Source: Spirochaetota bacterium
GTDB taxonomy: Bacteria; Spirochaetota; Spirochaetia; Sphaerochaetales; Sphaerochaetaceae
Direction of reading: 5' to 3'
Assembly: GCA_023401595.1 (NCBI GenBank)
Contig: JAEXDQ010000009.1
Coordinates: 1 to 64,000, forward strand
DNA length: 64,000 bases
Position 1 is the first letter of the stretch. The number at the start of each line of letters is the position of its first letter. The notes below the pieces were generated by a model that saw nothing but the letters and a program-made list of their open reading frames with translations, made no database searches and had not been told where the DNA came from. A program made the translations under genes and the position numbers. Shown here one piece after another: positions 23,670-32,532 of this stretch.

Positions 23670-26600
23670 ATGGGCGCGCGGACAGACATACATCGCATTC
23701 TGGTGATAGGAAGCGGGCCGATCGTTATCGGTCAAGCCTGTGAATTCGACTATTCGGGAACCCAGGCGGTCAAGGCGCTCAAGGAGGAGGGGTATGAGGT
23801 TTTGCTCGTCAACCCCAATCCGGCGACCGTCATGACGACTCCGGGCATAGCCGACCGCATCTATCTCGAACCGTTGAAGGTCGAGTATATCGAACAGATA
23901 TTCCAGCGGGACCGTCCGGATGCGCTGCTTTCCACCATGGGTGGACAGACTGGTCTGAACCTGACCATGGAGCTTCACAAACAGGGGCTTCTGAAAAAAT
24001 ACGGCGTGCAGGTGATCGGAGCGGGTATCGAATCCATCGAGCTCGCCGAAGACCGGGGGCGATTCAAGGAAGTGGTGGAAGCCCTTGGCTTGGAAAGCGC
24101 CCGTTCCGTCGTAGCCCATACGGTGGAGGAAGCTGTCGCCTTCAAGGATCAGATCGGCCTGCCGTTGATCATCCGACCGAGTTTCACGCTGGGGGGCATG
24201 GGGGGCAGCATCGCCAATACCGAGGAGGAGTTCGTCCCGCTCGTCGAACATGCGCTGGCGGAAAGTCCCGTCAATGAAATTCTCGTCGAAGAATCCCTGA
24301 TCGGCTGGAAGGAGTTCGAGATGGAGGTCATGAGGGACAAGCATGACAACGCCATCATCGTCTGTTCCATTGAAAACATAGACCCGATGGGCGTCCATAC
24401 CGGGGACAGCATCACCATAGCTCCGATCCAGACACTCAACGACCGCCAGTATCAACGGATGAGGACCGCATCGATCGATATCCTCCGGGCCGTCGGCGTC
24501 GACTGCGGCGGCAGCAACGTGCAGTTTGCCATGCAGCCGGACACCGACCGCATGATCGTCATCGAAATGAACCCTCGTGTCTCCCGTTCCTCTGCGCTGG
24601 CCAGCAAGGCGACCGGATTCCCGATCGCCCGGTGTTCTGCGAAGCTCGCCGTCGGCTATACGTTGGACGAGGTCCTCAATGAAATCACCGGACAGTCAGT
24701 CTCCTGTTTTGAACCGGCGTTGGACTATTGCGCGGTGAAGGTGCCACGTTTCGAGTTGGAGAAGTTCCCGCTTCCCTGCAGCGCCCTCGGTACGCAGATG
24801 CGGAGCGTCGGGGAAGCGTTGGCCATGGGGCGAACCGCCTTGGAAGCCCTCAACAAGGGCATCAGGGCGTCGGAACGAAAATTCGAAGGCATTACCGCGC
24901 TCGACGGTCGTACCGGACATACACCGGAGGAAGTCGACAGGCTTCTCCACAGCGCCCACCCCCTGCGGTTGCTGGCGGCCTATACCGTCATCAAGCAGGA
25001 GGGGCCGGCGAAGCTTGACGAAATATCCCAAATCACAGGTTTCGACCGCTGGTTCCTGATGCTCCTCGTCCAGCAGGCGCAGCTGGAGCACGAACTGGAA
25101 CAGCTCAACGGCAACGGCACGCCCGACGCCGCACTCACAGCCCTGTTGTCGGGCGGACTGTTGGAGCGGGTCAAGCGCGCCGGAATTTCCGATAAACATA
25201 TCGCCACGTTGACCGGTGCGACTGAACAGGAGATAGCGACGCTCCGCAAACGGACGGGACTGATTCCGGCGACCCATTTCGTCGATACCTGCGCCGGAGA
25301 GTTCTCCGCCCTCACCCCGTACTGCTACACGACCTATGGGGAAATCGACGAAGGCGAGCCGATGGGAGACAAGGCGGTGGTCATTCTGGCAAGCGGGCCG
25401 AACCGTATCGGGCAGGGGCTTGAATTCGATACCTGCTGCACCCTTGCCTCGCTGGCCTACCGCAAGCTGGGACGGAAGACCATCATGGTCAACTCAAACC
25501 CAGAGACAGTCTCGACCGACTTCAACATCTCCGACAGGCTCTACGTCGAGCCGCTGACGGCGGAACATGTCCAGGCGATTCTGGAAAAAGAGGGAACGAA
25601 CGATGTCGTGGTACAGCTCGGCGGACAGACTCCGCTGAACATGGCGGCCACCTTGCGGGAGGGGGGCGCGAACATCGTCGGAACGTCCCTTGAAGGCATA
25701 GACGAAACCGAAGACCGCGGTCTGTTCTCCTCACTGGTGCGAAGGCTTGGCCTCCGTCAACCGGAGAACAGGATGGCGGGATCCAGGGACGATGTCCACC
25801 GCTGCGCGCTGGAGGTCGGTTTTCCGGTCTTGCTCAGACCCTCGTTCGTCCTGGGCGGAAGGAGCATGTTCATAGCCTACAACGAAGAAGATCTGGACGA
25901 ATTCTTCGCCAGGGGGACTACGGTCAGCCCCGAAGCGCCGGTACTGGTAGACCAATTTCTGGAAGATGCGTTTGAATACGACCTTGACGCCGTGTGCGAC
26001 GGCAAGAGCATCTATGTCGGCGGTATCCTTCAGCATATCGAGGCGGCAGGTATCCACAGCGGCGACTCGGCCGCGGTATTCCCGCCGTACAAGTCGTCCC
26101 CGGCGATCCTCGAACAGATGCGGCAGGCAGCGTTGTCCATAGCCCGGGCCCTCCCCGTCAAGGGGTTGATGAACATCCAGTTCGCCGTCAAGGAGGAGAA
26201 GCTCTACCTGATCGAGGTGAACCCCCGGGCGTCGCGGACCGTCCCGTTCATATCCAAGGCTTCGGGAGTCAATCTGATCGAAGCCGCCGTCAGGGTCTGG
26301 GAGGGCGAGGATCTCGTCGCCCAGAAGCTGGTCAGGCAGGAAGGCGGCATCGGAGAAGGACATTGCATCACAGGTTGGGCGATCAAGGAAGCGGTGTTCT
26401 CCTTTGACCGGTTCGTCAATGTGGACCCGGCGCTCGGCCCGGAGATGCGTTCGACCGGAGAGGTCATAGGTATGGCTCCGACTTTCGGAGAAGCGTATGC
26501 GAAGAGCCAGGCCAGCGCGGGAAACAAACTCCCCGACAAGGGTATCGTGGTAATTTCCGTCAACAAAAAGGATCGCCAGACCATCATCCCAATAGCAAGG

Positions 26601-26936
26601 CAGCTCCAGGAGCTGGGCTTCCAGCTTGCGGCGACACGGGGAACAGCAAGGGACCTGTTCGACGCAGGTATTCTGTGCGAGGTCATGATGAAGGTCCACG
26701 AGGGGCATCCGAACATTGTAGACAACATCAGGTCGCGCAGGGTGGCGCTGGTGATCAATACCCCGATGGGCTTCCACGCACGCAGAAGCGACGACGACAT
26801 CCGTACCGAAGCGATGCGCATGAAAGTCCCCTACACCACCACGACCAGTGCGGCAGCGGCGGCGGTGCAGGCGATCGAGTTCATCCAGCAGAGACAGTAC
26901 ACGGTCCGGGAACTGCCGGAAACGTCGTTGCGGTAA
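23670..26936 (+). CDS. carB: Carbamoyl-phosphate synthase large subunit
   Basis: A 1088-residue protein of normal family length. Two ATP-grasp halves are easy to see: the first starts VIGSGPIVIGQACEFDYSGT with EMNPRVSRSSALASKATGFP, the second ILASGPNRIGQGLEFDTCCT with EVNPRASRTVPFISKASGVN. Between them is the oligomerisation domain (about 400-550). The last 140 residues are an MGS-like regulatory domain (ARQLQELGFQLAATRGTA, NIVDNIRSRRVALVINTPMG) that in other bacteria binds UMP, IMP or ornithine. It makes carbamoyl phosphate from ammonia, bicarbonate and two ATP. AAAGGAAGG precedes the ATG. Confidence 0.97.
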   Translation: MGARTDIHRILVIGSGPIVIGQACEFDYSGTQAVKALKEEGYEVLLVNPNPATVMTTPGIADRIYLEPLKVEYIEQIFQRDRPDALLSTMGGQTGLNLTMELHKQGLLKKYGVQVIGAGIESIELAEDRGRFKEVVEALGLESARSVVAHTVEEAVAFKDQIGLPLIIRPSFTLGGMGGSIANTEEEFVPLVEHALAESPVNEILVEESLIGWKEFEMEVMRDKHDNAIIVCSIENIDPMGVHTGDSITIAPIQTLNDRQYQRMRTASIDILRAVGVDCGGSNVQFAMQPDTDRMIVIEMNPRVSRSSALASKATGFPIARCSAKLAVGYTLDEVLNEITGQSVSCFEPALDYCAVKVPRFELEKFPLPCSALGTQMRSVGEALAMGRTALEALNKGIRASERKFEGITALDGRTGHTPEEVDRLLHSAHPLRLLAAYTVIKQEGPAKLDEISQITGFDRWFLMLLVQQAQLEHELEQLNGNGTPDAALTALLSGGLLERVKRAGISDKHIATLTGATEQEIATLRKRTGLIPATHFVDTCAGEFSALTPYCYTTYGEIDEGEPMGDKAVVILASGPNRIGQGLEFDTCCTLASLAYRKLGRKTIMVNSNPETVSTDFNISDRLYVEPLTAEHVQAILEKEGTNDVVVQLGGQTPLNMAATLREGGANIVGTSLEGIDETEDRGLFSSLVRRLGLRQPENRMAGSRDDVHRCALEVGFPVLLRPSFVLGGRSMFIAYNEEDLDEFFARGTTVSPEAPVLVDQFLEDAFEYDLDAVCDGKSIYVGGILQHIEAAGIHSGDSAAVFPPYKSSPAILEQMRQAALSIARALPVKGLMNIQFAVKEEKLYLIEVNPRASRTVPFISKASGVNLIEAAVRVWEGEDLVAQKLVRQEGGIGEGHCITGWAIKEAVFSFDRFVNVDPALGPEMRSTGEVIGMAPTFGEAYAKSQASAGNKLPDKGIVVISVNKKDRQTIIPIARQLQELGFQLAATRGTARDLFDAGILCEVMMKVHEGHPNIVDNIRSRRVALVINTPMGFHARRSDDDIRTEAMRMKVPYTTTTSAAAAAVQAIEFIQQRQYTVRELPETSLR

Positions 26937-26972
26937 CGTGAGGGGCAGAGCCTGGCCAGTGCGAAATCTAGT

Positions 26973-26997
26973 CCAACGGGTTGTCGGAACCCGTTGG
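26973..26997. terminator. Bidirectional hairpin at the carB/PfkB convergent junction
   Basis: CCAACGGGTT (26973-26982) and AACCCGTTGG (26988-26997) are a perfect 10-bp stem around GTCGG. CTAG on both sides (26968-26971, 27002-27005) could add pairs. There is no T-run on either strand. Placed between two convergent genes it most likely limits read-through in both directions. Confidence 0.6.
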
Positions 26998-27041
26998 GGA
27001 GCTAGGGATATCGTTACGATGGTATGGCCGCAGGCAACAGG

Positions 27042-28019
27042 CTACGACAGGAGACGGCCCACGGACATGAGTTCACGCACCTCATCTTCATTGGGCATGG
27101 CTGGAATCGCCCCGTATCTTGTCGTCGACAAGGATGCGTACGCATTGCAGAAGTTCAGTATCTCTTCCAGCTCTTCCGTCGGCAAGAAGGCGATTTGTTC
27201 CCGGCTGTAGTTCCGCAACCGATACAGCAAAGAACCGACAAAAGCGTCTCCCGCCCCCGTCGTATCGACGACAGGGACATCGAAGGTCGGCAAAAACCCA
27301 TGCGCATGCCCTTGACGATAGAAGACGCCATGCTTGCCCAAGGTAACGACGACCAGACAGGCTCCGCAATACTCCATCAACCACTTGGAGCCATCGTCCA
27401 ATCTGGAATTGCCGCTGAGCAACTCCATTTCCTCTTCAGACACCTTCACGATATCGGCGAGCGCCAGCCCCTGGAGCAACACCTTTCTGGCCGGGTCCGC
27501 ATCGGGATACAGAAGGCTCCTGTAGTTCGGGTCATAACTTATCAGAAGCCCCCTGCCCTTCGCCCTCTTCACCGTCCCAAGCGTCGCGGACCGGGCCGGT
27601 TCTTCACTCAGCGAGACGCTTCCAAAATGAAAGAAACCAGCTTCGTTCCAGCTTTCTTCCGGTACCTGGTCAACCCGCAGCATGGTGTCCGCGCAGTGCT
27701 TGCGATAAAAGGTGAAGCTTCTGTCGCCTGCATCGTCAAGACAGACAAACGCCAGGGATGTAGGACAATCGTTCGCCATGACCAACCCCTTGACACAGAT
27801 GCCCAGAGATTCCAATGTCCCCCTCAATTGCAGACCAAAAGCATCGCGACCGACTTTCCCGATAAAAGAGGATTTCCCTCCCAGTTTGGAAAAAGCCGCG
27901 CAGACATTGGCGGGAGCGCCGCCGGGATTCGCTTCAAAAACAGGAACGCCCTTTTCATTGCTTCCCGCTTGAACAAAATCAATCAGAATCTCGCCCAAAG
28001 CCGCCAACTCCATACCCAT
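27042..28019 (-). CDS. PfkB-family carbohydrate kinase, probable fructokinase
   Basis: A 325-residue ribokinase-fold kinase. The N-terminal PfkB signature is GGAPANVCAAFSKLGGKSSF (about residues 33-52), with IGKVGRDAFG after it. The C-terminal signature DTTGAGDAFVGSLLYRLR (about 247-264) holds the catalytic Asp and anion hole. Length and sequence are closest to fructokinases (SYDPNYRSLLYPD, SEEE), which phosphorylate fructose; other furanose-like sugars are possible. It follows the GH172 gene by 3 bp as last gene of the ABC/GH172 operon, which fits phosphorylation of the sugar released by that enzyme. Confidence 0.87.
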   Translation of the reverse strand: MGMELAALGEILIDFVQAGSNEKGVPVFEANPGGAPANVCAAFSKLGGKSSFIGKVGRDAFGLQLRGTLESLGICVKGLVMANDCPTSLAFVCLDDAGDRSFTFYRKHCADTMLRVDQVPEESWNEAGFFHFGSVSLSEEPARSATLGTVKRAKGRGLLISYDPNYRSLLYPDADPARKVLLQGLALADIVKVSEEEMELLSGNSRLDDGSKWLMEYCGACLVVVTLGKHGVFYRQGHAHGFLPTFDVPVVDTTGAGDAFVGSLLYRLRNYSREQIAFLPTEELEEILNFCNAYASLSTTRYGAIPAMPNEDEVRELMSVGRLLS

Positions 28020-28022
28020 GGC

Positions 28023-29135
28023 TCACCTCGGCTGACGATAACGCCGATCGGGCAGCTCCGGAAAAACGACATGCGGTTCCTGCTGATACCAATAAGCCAC
28101 CGTGGCCACATCATCCTGCCGTTCGAACAATCCCGTATCACAGGTGCCGATCTGCTGGACGGTAATCCGCAAATCCTTTTCAAACCGAACCGGATCCAAA
28201 ATATGGAACCGATAGAAACCGCGCATGGGGGGGCAAGCGCCTTCAAAACGCCAGCTATGATGCGGTTCGCACTTTGAAAAATAATGATACCCCAGAAACG
28301 GAGTCTGATACAGAGTTTCGACAGCGGACGTCTCGCGTCGCTGATCCACGACGAACCCGAAGCCGCCGCCAAAATAATCTTCAAGGCCGGTTCCGCAGAT
28401 GGTGGGATATTGCTCATCTCCATCCAGATAGAACTTCAACTCGCCTTCCCCGTACCAGTAACGCTCAAGGCAGGTCAAAGCCATGAAAGTCCCGACATAC
28501 AGCCCGCTTCCCCGGACATTGTCCAGAATTGTGTAGTCTTTTCCCTTTTCGGTCAGCCGCTGTCTTCTGTATTGTGCATGGAAATAGCAGGTATTCTCCG
28601 GCAATTCATCATACAGGGTATAATCGACCTGATAAAAGAAACTCTTCAGGATTCCGGGATGCTGGTTCTCAACAGTGATTTTCATATGCCGGGAGAAAGG
28701 CATCTGAAAATAGCAGTTATACCCTCTGACAGGATTCACGACGATCGGCATTGAATTGACCTGGGTGTATGTGGAAAAACCGTTCAAGAAAAAATCCCCG
28801 ATGGGAACTTCAACCGAAGGAGTCTCTTCATTGTCCCAGTACATACGCAGGACTACGTCGCTCAGGGTAAAATAGCCGTCCTCGATCTGGTCGGTCAGGG
28901 TAAACCAGATATGGTTGATGACGCCGGGGCCGTCGACATCCCCGATAAGGATAGTCTGGCCGGGCTTGATCATCCGATAAGCGGGAGAGGCTTTTCTCAT
29001 TGGCCCCAGAACTCCGGCGGACATGCCGCCCTTGCCTTTTTCTCCCGTGGGATTCTCCATCGACAGGGAACGACTGCGCCCGCCGTCTATTACCGGCAGA
29101 CCAGCCAAAGGATTACCAAATTGATTTGAAAACAT
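28023..29135 (-). CDS. GH172 / DUF2961 glycoside hydrolase
   Basis: A 370-residue protein with the jelly-roll DUF2961 fold. Characteristic segments are SMENPTGEKGKGGMSAG (about residues 25-40), GPGVINHIWFTL, PIGDFFLNGF, LTCLERYWYGEGELKFYLDG and GTGLEDYFGGGFGF. The paired acidic residues in GEGELKFY and GLEDYF are in line with the proposed Glu active site of GH172, whose known members act on alpha-D-fructofuranosides, difructose anhydrides or alpha-D-arabinofuranosides. There is no signal peptide, so it works on imported oligosaccharide. It sits between the permease genes and a PfkB kinase. The fructose reading is favoured by the kinase, not proved. Confidence 0.88.
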   Translation of the reverse strand: MFSNQFGNPLAGLPVIDGGRSRSLSMENPTGEKGKGGMSAGVLGPMRKASPAYRMIKPGQTILIGDVDGPGVINHIWFTLTDQIEDGYFTLSDVVLRMYWDNEETPSVEVPIGDFFLNGFSTYTQVNSMPIVVNPVRGYNCYFQMPFSRHMKITVENQHPGILKSFFYQVDYTLYDELPENTCYFHAQYRRQRLTEKGKDYTILDNVRGSGLYVGTFMALTCLERYWYGEGELKFYLDGDEQYPTICGTGLEDYFGGGFGFVVDQRRETSAVETLYQTPFLGYHYFSKCEPHHSWRFEGACPPMRGFYRFHILDPVRFEKDLRITVQQIGTCDTGLFERQDDVATVAYWYQQEPHVVFPELPDRRYRQPR

Positions 29136-29155
29136 TTCTATCGTTTCCTTTTTTG

Positions 29156-29992
29156 TCAGGCTTTGACGCCGCCAGCCATGATTCCATCCATGATCTGGCG
29201 TTCAAAAATACTCACGAAAATAATGATCGGCAGAATGATCACCCATCCCATGGCGCTTACCAGTTCCCATGGGATGCTATACCCGTCAATCGACGGCAAA
29301 GTGGTTATCGCTACGCTCAAAGTCTGGATACGGCTGGCATAGAACAACGGGGTGAACAAATCATTCAGGCAACTAATGAAGTTGATCATCAGTATCGTGG
29401 CGATAGCGGGCTTCATCAGAGGAATGATGATGTAGACCAGTTTCTCGAAAGTCGTGGCTCCATCTATGACCGCGGCTTCATCTATGGACATTGGAATATC
29501 GTTCAGAAAATTGGAAAGAATGACCATGGAAAACGGAATCAGGTTGCTCGTATAGAGGATTATCAATCCAGGGATTGTGTCATATAATCCGACCACCCTG
29601 AAAAAGGTGAAAAGAGGACGGGCTTTTACAACTGCGGGAATCATTATTGAAAAGACAATCAGGGCATAGGCAATCGACAACCCGCGGCTTTTGTATCGTG
29701 AGAAGCCATAAGCCGCCATCAAACAGATAAGAAGGTTCACCAACATCGAAGAAAAACTGACGACCAGTGTATTCAGAAGCTTTGAACCGAGTCCGCAATC
29801 GTTTATCAACTGGCGATAATGGGCAAGAGTCGGGTGCCGGGGAAAATAATTGATGGGGCTTGCAAACAATTCTTCCGCCGGGGTGATGGATGAAATAAAA
29901 ATCCAACAGAGAGGAAAAAGTATTATGAAAGCCACGACGACCGTAATTGCCCAGACCAGTATCCGACTGCCGACGCTTTTTCGCATAGCCAT
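29156..29992 (-). CDS. Sugar ABC transporter permease (MalG type)
   Basis: A 278-residue inner-membrane protein with six hydrophobic segments. The EAA motif, the contact with the ATPase, is SIDEAAVIDGATTFEKLVYI (about 181-200) followed by IIPLMKPAIATILM. Start at 29992, behind GGAGG with 8-nt spacing and one base after the stop of the upstream permease; the open frame extends 10 codons further and would overlap it. It forms the channel together with the MalF-type partner. No ATPase gene is in this operon, so a shared one (MsmX/MalK type) elsewhere must energise it. Confidence 0.93.
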   Translation of the reverse strand: MAMRKSVGSRILVWAITVVVAFIILFPLCWIFISSITPAEELFASPINYFPRHPTLAHYRQLINDCGLGSKLLNTLVVSFSSMLVNLLICLMAAYGFSRYKSRGLSIAYALIVFSIMIPAVVKARPLFTFFRVVGLYDTIPGLIILYTSNLIPFSMVILSNFLNDIPMSIDEAAVIDGATTFEKLVYIIIPLMKPAIATILMINFISCLNDLFTPLFYASRIQTLSVAITTLPSIDGYSIPWELVSAMGWVIILPIIIFVSIFERQIMDGIMAGGVKA

Positions 29993-29993
29993 C

Positions 29994-30908
29994 TCAGTTG
30001 CCTCCATTACCCAGCTTGTCAATCAATTTCATGCCACCTTTGCTGATAGTGGCCATAACCACGAACAATACTATCGCAATCGCCGAGGCGTACCCGACAT
30101 TCAGATTCGTAAAGGATTCCGTCATAATCCGGTAAGCGAGCAAAGACGTTGAATCGGCAGGACCACCGCTCGTCATGGCATAGACAATGTCATAGCTGGT
30201 GATTCGCCAGATGGTAAAGAAAATCGAAAGCGTCAGTACCGTCTTCAAAATACTTGGCAACGTGATAAAGAAGAAAGTCTGGACTCTCGTCGCCCCGTCC
30301 ATGTAAGCCGCTTCATAGATGTCATCAGAAATGAACTGGAGGGCGGCCAGGCACAAAATCGCGAAGTACGGCACGTTTTTCCAAAGGTCGACAGCTATCA
30401 CGGCCATTCTCGCCGTTGAAGCGTTCATCAACCAATCCATCTGGAAACTTGGAAGAATCCTTCGTATCAGATCGTTTATAAACCCGAACTGGTCATTGAA
30501 AGCCCAGCGGGCGGCCCGGCCGACGACTACCATGGGCATGGCCCAAGGTATGAGTACTATTGTCCGGAGAAATTTCTTTCCCATGAACTTTATATTCAGA
30601 AGCAGTGAAAGAAGCGTTCCCAAAATTACCAGCATGCAAACCGAGCATATTGTGAAGATCGCGGTAAACTCTATCGATGCAAGCAGCTTCGGATCCGTAA
30701 AAATCTTCGTGAAATTGGCGAAGCCGACAAATTTCGGAACAGGACTTTTCAACAGCCTGATTTCGAACAGGCTGCTCTTCAATGTATCCAGCATTGGGTA
30801 GAGGGTCGTAAAACCCCGGACCAGCAACGCTGGAAGAACAAACAGCCAGGCGACCGCAAGTTTCTTTCGTCTCAGCGACTTTCTGTTGTCAACTAAAGCC
30901 TTTTTCAA
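29994..30908 (-). CDS. Sugar ABC transporter permease (MalF type)
   Basis: A 304-residue membrane protein. An N-terminal basic stretch (KKALVDNRKSLRRKKLAVAW) leads into the first helix; the EAA loop is DDIYEAAYMDGATRVQTFFF followed by ITLPSILKTVL. The start is placed at a TTG (30908) because AGGAG lies exactly 7 nt before it (30916-30920); the ATGs further upstream at 30935 and 30980 have no ribosome site. It is preceded by a large hairpin that separates it from the binding-protein gene, a common way to keep the binding protein in excess. Confidence 0.88.
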   Translation of the reverse strand: MKKALVDNRKSLRRKKLAVAWLFVLPALLVRGFTTLYPMLDTLKSSLFEIRLLKSPVPKFVGFANFTKIFTDPKLLASIEFTAIFTICSVCMLVILGTLLSLLLNIKFMGKKFLRTIVLIPWAMPMVVVGRAARWAFNDQFGFINDLIRRILPSFQMDWLMNASTARMAVIAVDLWKNVPYFAILCLAALQFISDDIYEAAYMDGATRVQTFFFITLPSILKTVLTLSIFFTIWRITSYDIVYAMTSGGPADSTSLLAYRIMTESFTNLNVGYASAIAIVLFVVMATISKGGMKLIDKLGNGGN

Positions 30909-30960
30909 AATATAACTCCTAACGACAAAGTCCATGAATGAGCTTGAAATAAGTATGAGC

Positions 30961-31029
30961 GAGGGGCCTAAGGACGACATAGCGTCCCAGCCGAGAGTGT
31001 TTCAAGAAGTCCATCCTTAGGCGCCCCTC
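30961..31029 (-). other. Intercistronic hairpin between binding-protein and permease genes
   Basis: GAGGGGC-CTAAGGA (30961-30974) pairs with TCCTTAG-GCG-CCCCTC (31014-31028) across a loop of about 40 nt. It lies after the stop of the solute-binding protein gene. Such structures often attenuate read-through and stabilise the upstream message, giving more binding protein than permease. Confidence 0.6.
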
Positions 31030-31087
31030 CTTACGCTCCAGTCATGGAGATACCGGCAGACATCTCCGTGCAGTCAATTCGAGAACT

Positions 31088-32344
31088 TCAATCAACGAAT
31101 TTCTTCGTCGACGCCTGCGCCTGCTTGCAGAACTCGGCTTCGTCAATCTGTCCAAGAACAAGACGATGGAACAGGTTGCCGATTTCAGAGATATACTCCA
31201 TCGATTCAGGAACGATCGGCCGACCATGAAGAGTGACGTTGTCAACATATTGTCTCATCTCTTCGATACCCGTGAGATTGTCCAGCCTCGAATCCTTCAG
31301 AAGGCTCAAATAGGCGGGATACGTACCGAATGTCAGCGTATAATCGAGTTGGCCCTGCTCGGAAGCCGCATAAGCCAGGAAACGTTTCGCGGCGGCCTTG
31401 TTCGGAGACGCTGCGTTCAGCACATAGTGCCAGCTGGAGCAATAGGCGGCGGGTCCTACGGAAGCATCGGCCACGGGCGGGACGATCATCTCAATCGGGC
31501 CGACGGGAGCGAACAGACCGGCCTTCTTGAACTTCGCGATCTGACCGGTATACAGCAAACAGACCGCACGTTTTCCAGAAACCATGTTCTGATACAGTTG
31601 GTCATACTGGTCGGCCATCTGCGCGGTAGTAGTGACACCGTCCTTCAACAGCTGAACCATGGCATGCAAGCCAGCTTGGGTCTTCTCATTGGTCCAGTCA
31701 TAATAATCGCCGCCGAAAAGATTGATGAAGGAACCAAGCGTATTGAAAACGTAGGTCGGATCCCACGCGTCTCCATATCCAAAACGCTCGGAGTTTGTCG
31801 CAGCCTTTACAAAAGCTTCAAAATCGGCCCAGGTAGTCAAGGATTCAAAACCAAGTTCTTTCATGATATCCGTATTGACAAACCAGCCAAGGGCGCTGAA
31901 ATACATCGGAACGGAAAAAATCGAACCATCTGGCATGATGACCATCTCGTTCATATATGTCGTCGGATATTCTTTAAGAATATCGGCGGTCATTACGTCT
32001 TTGATATTTTCCAGCCAGCCGGTTCCCTTGAAAGCGGTATACATTTCATCGTTTATGGTGATAATGTCGACGCTCTTGTCGGCCGTGGAAAGAACCGTGG
32101 TTATCTTCGCCTGCCGGTCGCCGCTATTCGTCGGGGTCGCGATGACCGTAATCTTCAAATTACAGGCTTCTTCCACTTTCTTGATCCAGTCGGAAAAACC
32201 AGCTGTAGTCGAATCCTTGGTCATAAGAACCAAATCCAGGGTTGCGTTCTCATCGACCATTTCAGTCTTTGCTTCGTTCGTTCCACCTGCGAACAGGCCG
32301 AAAGCCAACAAAGCAATACACAAAACCGCCCATACCTTTTTCAT
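31088..32344 (-). CDS. Sugar ABC transporter substrate-binding protein
   Basis: A 418-residue exported protein of the MalE/SBP family 1 type. The signal peptide is MKKVWAVLCIALLAFGLFAG, cut near GGTNEA, as in many Sphaerochaeta-type binding proteins. The mature part shows the typical order LDLVLMTKDSTTAGFSDWIK, DIITINDEMYTAFKGTGWLE, GSIFSVPMYFSALGWFVNTD and SGKRAVCLLYTGQ. First gene of the operon; GGAGGAGG precedes the ATG. It captures the oligosaccharide for the two permeases. Ligand unknown; context with GH172 and a fructokinase-like enzyme suggests a furanose-containing glycan. Confidence 0.93.
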   Translation of the reverse strand: MKKVWAVLCIALLAFGLFAGGTNEAKTEMVDENATLDLVLMTKDSTTAGFSDWIKKVEEACNLKITVIATPTNSGDRQAKITTVLSTADKSVDIITINDEMYTAFKGTGWLENIKDVMTADILKEYPTTYMNEMVIMPDGSIFSVPMYFSALGWFVNTDIMKELGFESLTTWADFEAFVKAATNSERFGYGDAWDPTYVFNTLGSFINLFGGDYYDWTNEKTQAGLHAMVQLLKDGVTTTAQMADQYDQLYQNMVSGKRAVCLLYTGQIAKFKKAGLFAPVGPIEMIVPPVADASVGPAAYCSSWHYVLNAASPNKAAAKRFLAYAASEQGQLDYTLTFGTYPAYLSLLKDSRLDNLTGIEEMRQYVDNVTLHGRPIVPESMEYISEIGNLFHRLVLGQIDEAEFCKQAQASTKKFVD

Positions 32345-32359
32345 TTTTCCTCCTCCTCA

Positions 32360-32373
32360 TGCGATATATCGCA
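32360..32373. promoter_or_regulatory. Perfect palindrome between the binding-protein and lysR genes
   Basis: TGCGATATATCGCA is a perfect 14-bp palindrome, 16 bp upstream of the binding-protein ATG. It lies in the short divergent region with the LysR-type gene and is a candidate regulator site or a leader hairpin. The rest of the interval is very AT-rich (for example 32440-32520) and must hold both promoters, which I cannot place with confidence. Confidence 0.5.
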
Positions 32374-32532
32374 AAGTATCATGAAAGGTATCCGTCTCAT
32401 TTTTCTCAAACAAGAATCATCAGTTCAAGAGAAACAATTCATACAGTAGTTTACAAGTGAATATACATCATGTAAAATTATCTTTAATCATATAATACAT
32501 ACTAAAAATGATATATATTGAGGTACTTGGAA

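Noticed and set aside
24730..24755. A sigma54-like GG-N10-GC match on the minus strand inside carB
   Set aside because: The -12 side lacks the TTGCA context, and it is inside a conserved coding region in antisense.
27024..28277. A 417-residue open frame on the plus strand
   Set aside because: Opposite the PfkB and GH172 genes, both well supported; composition is that of an antisense shadow.
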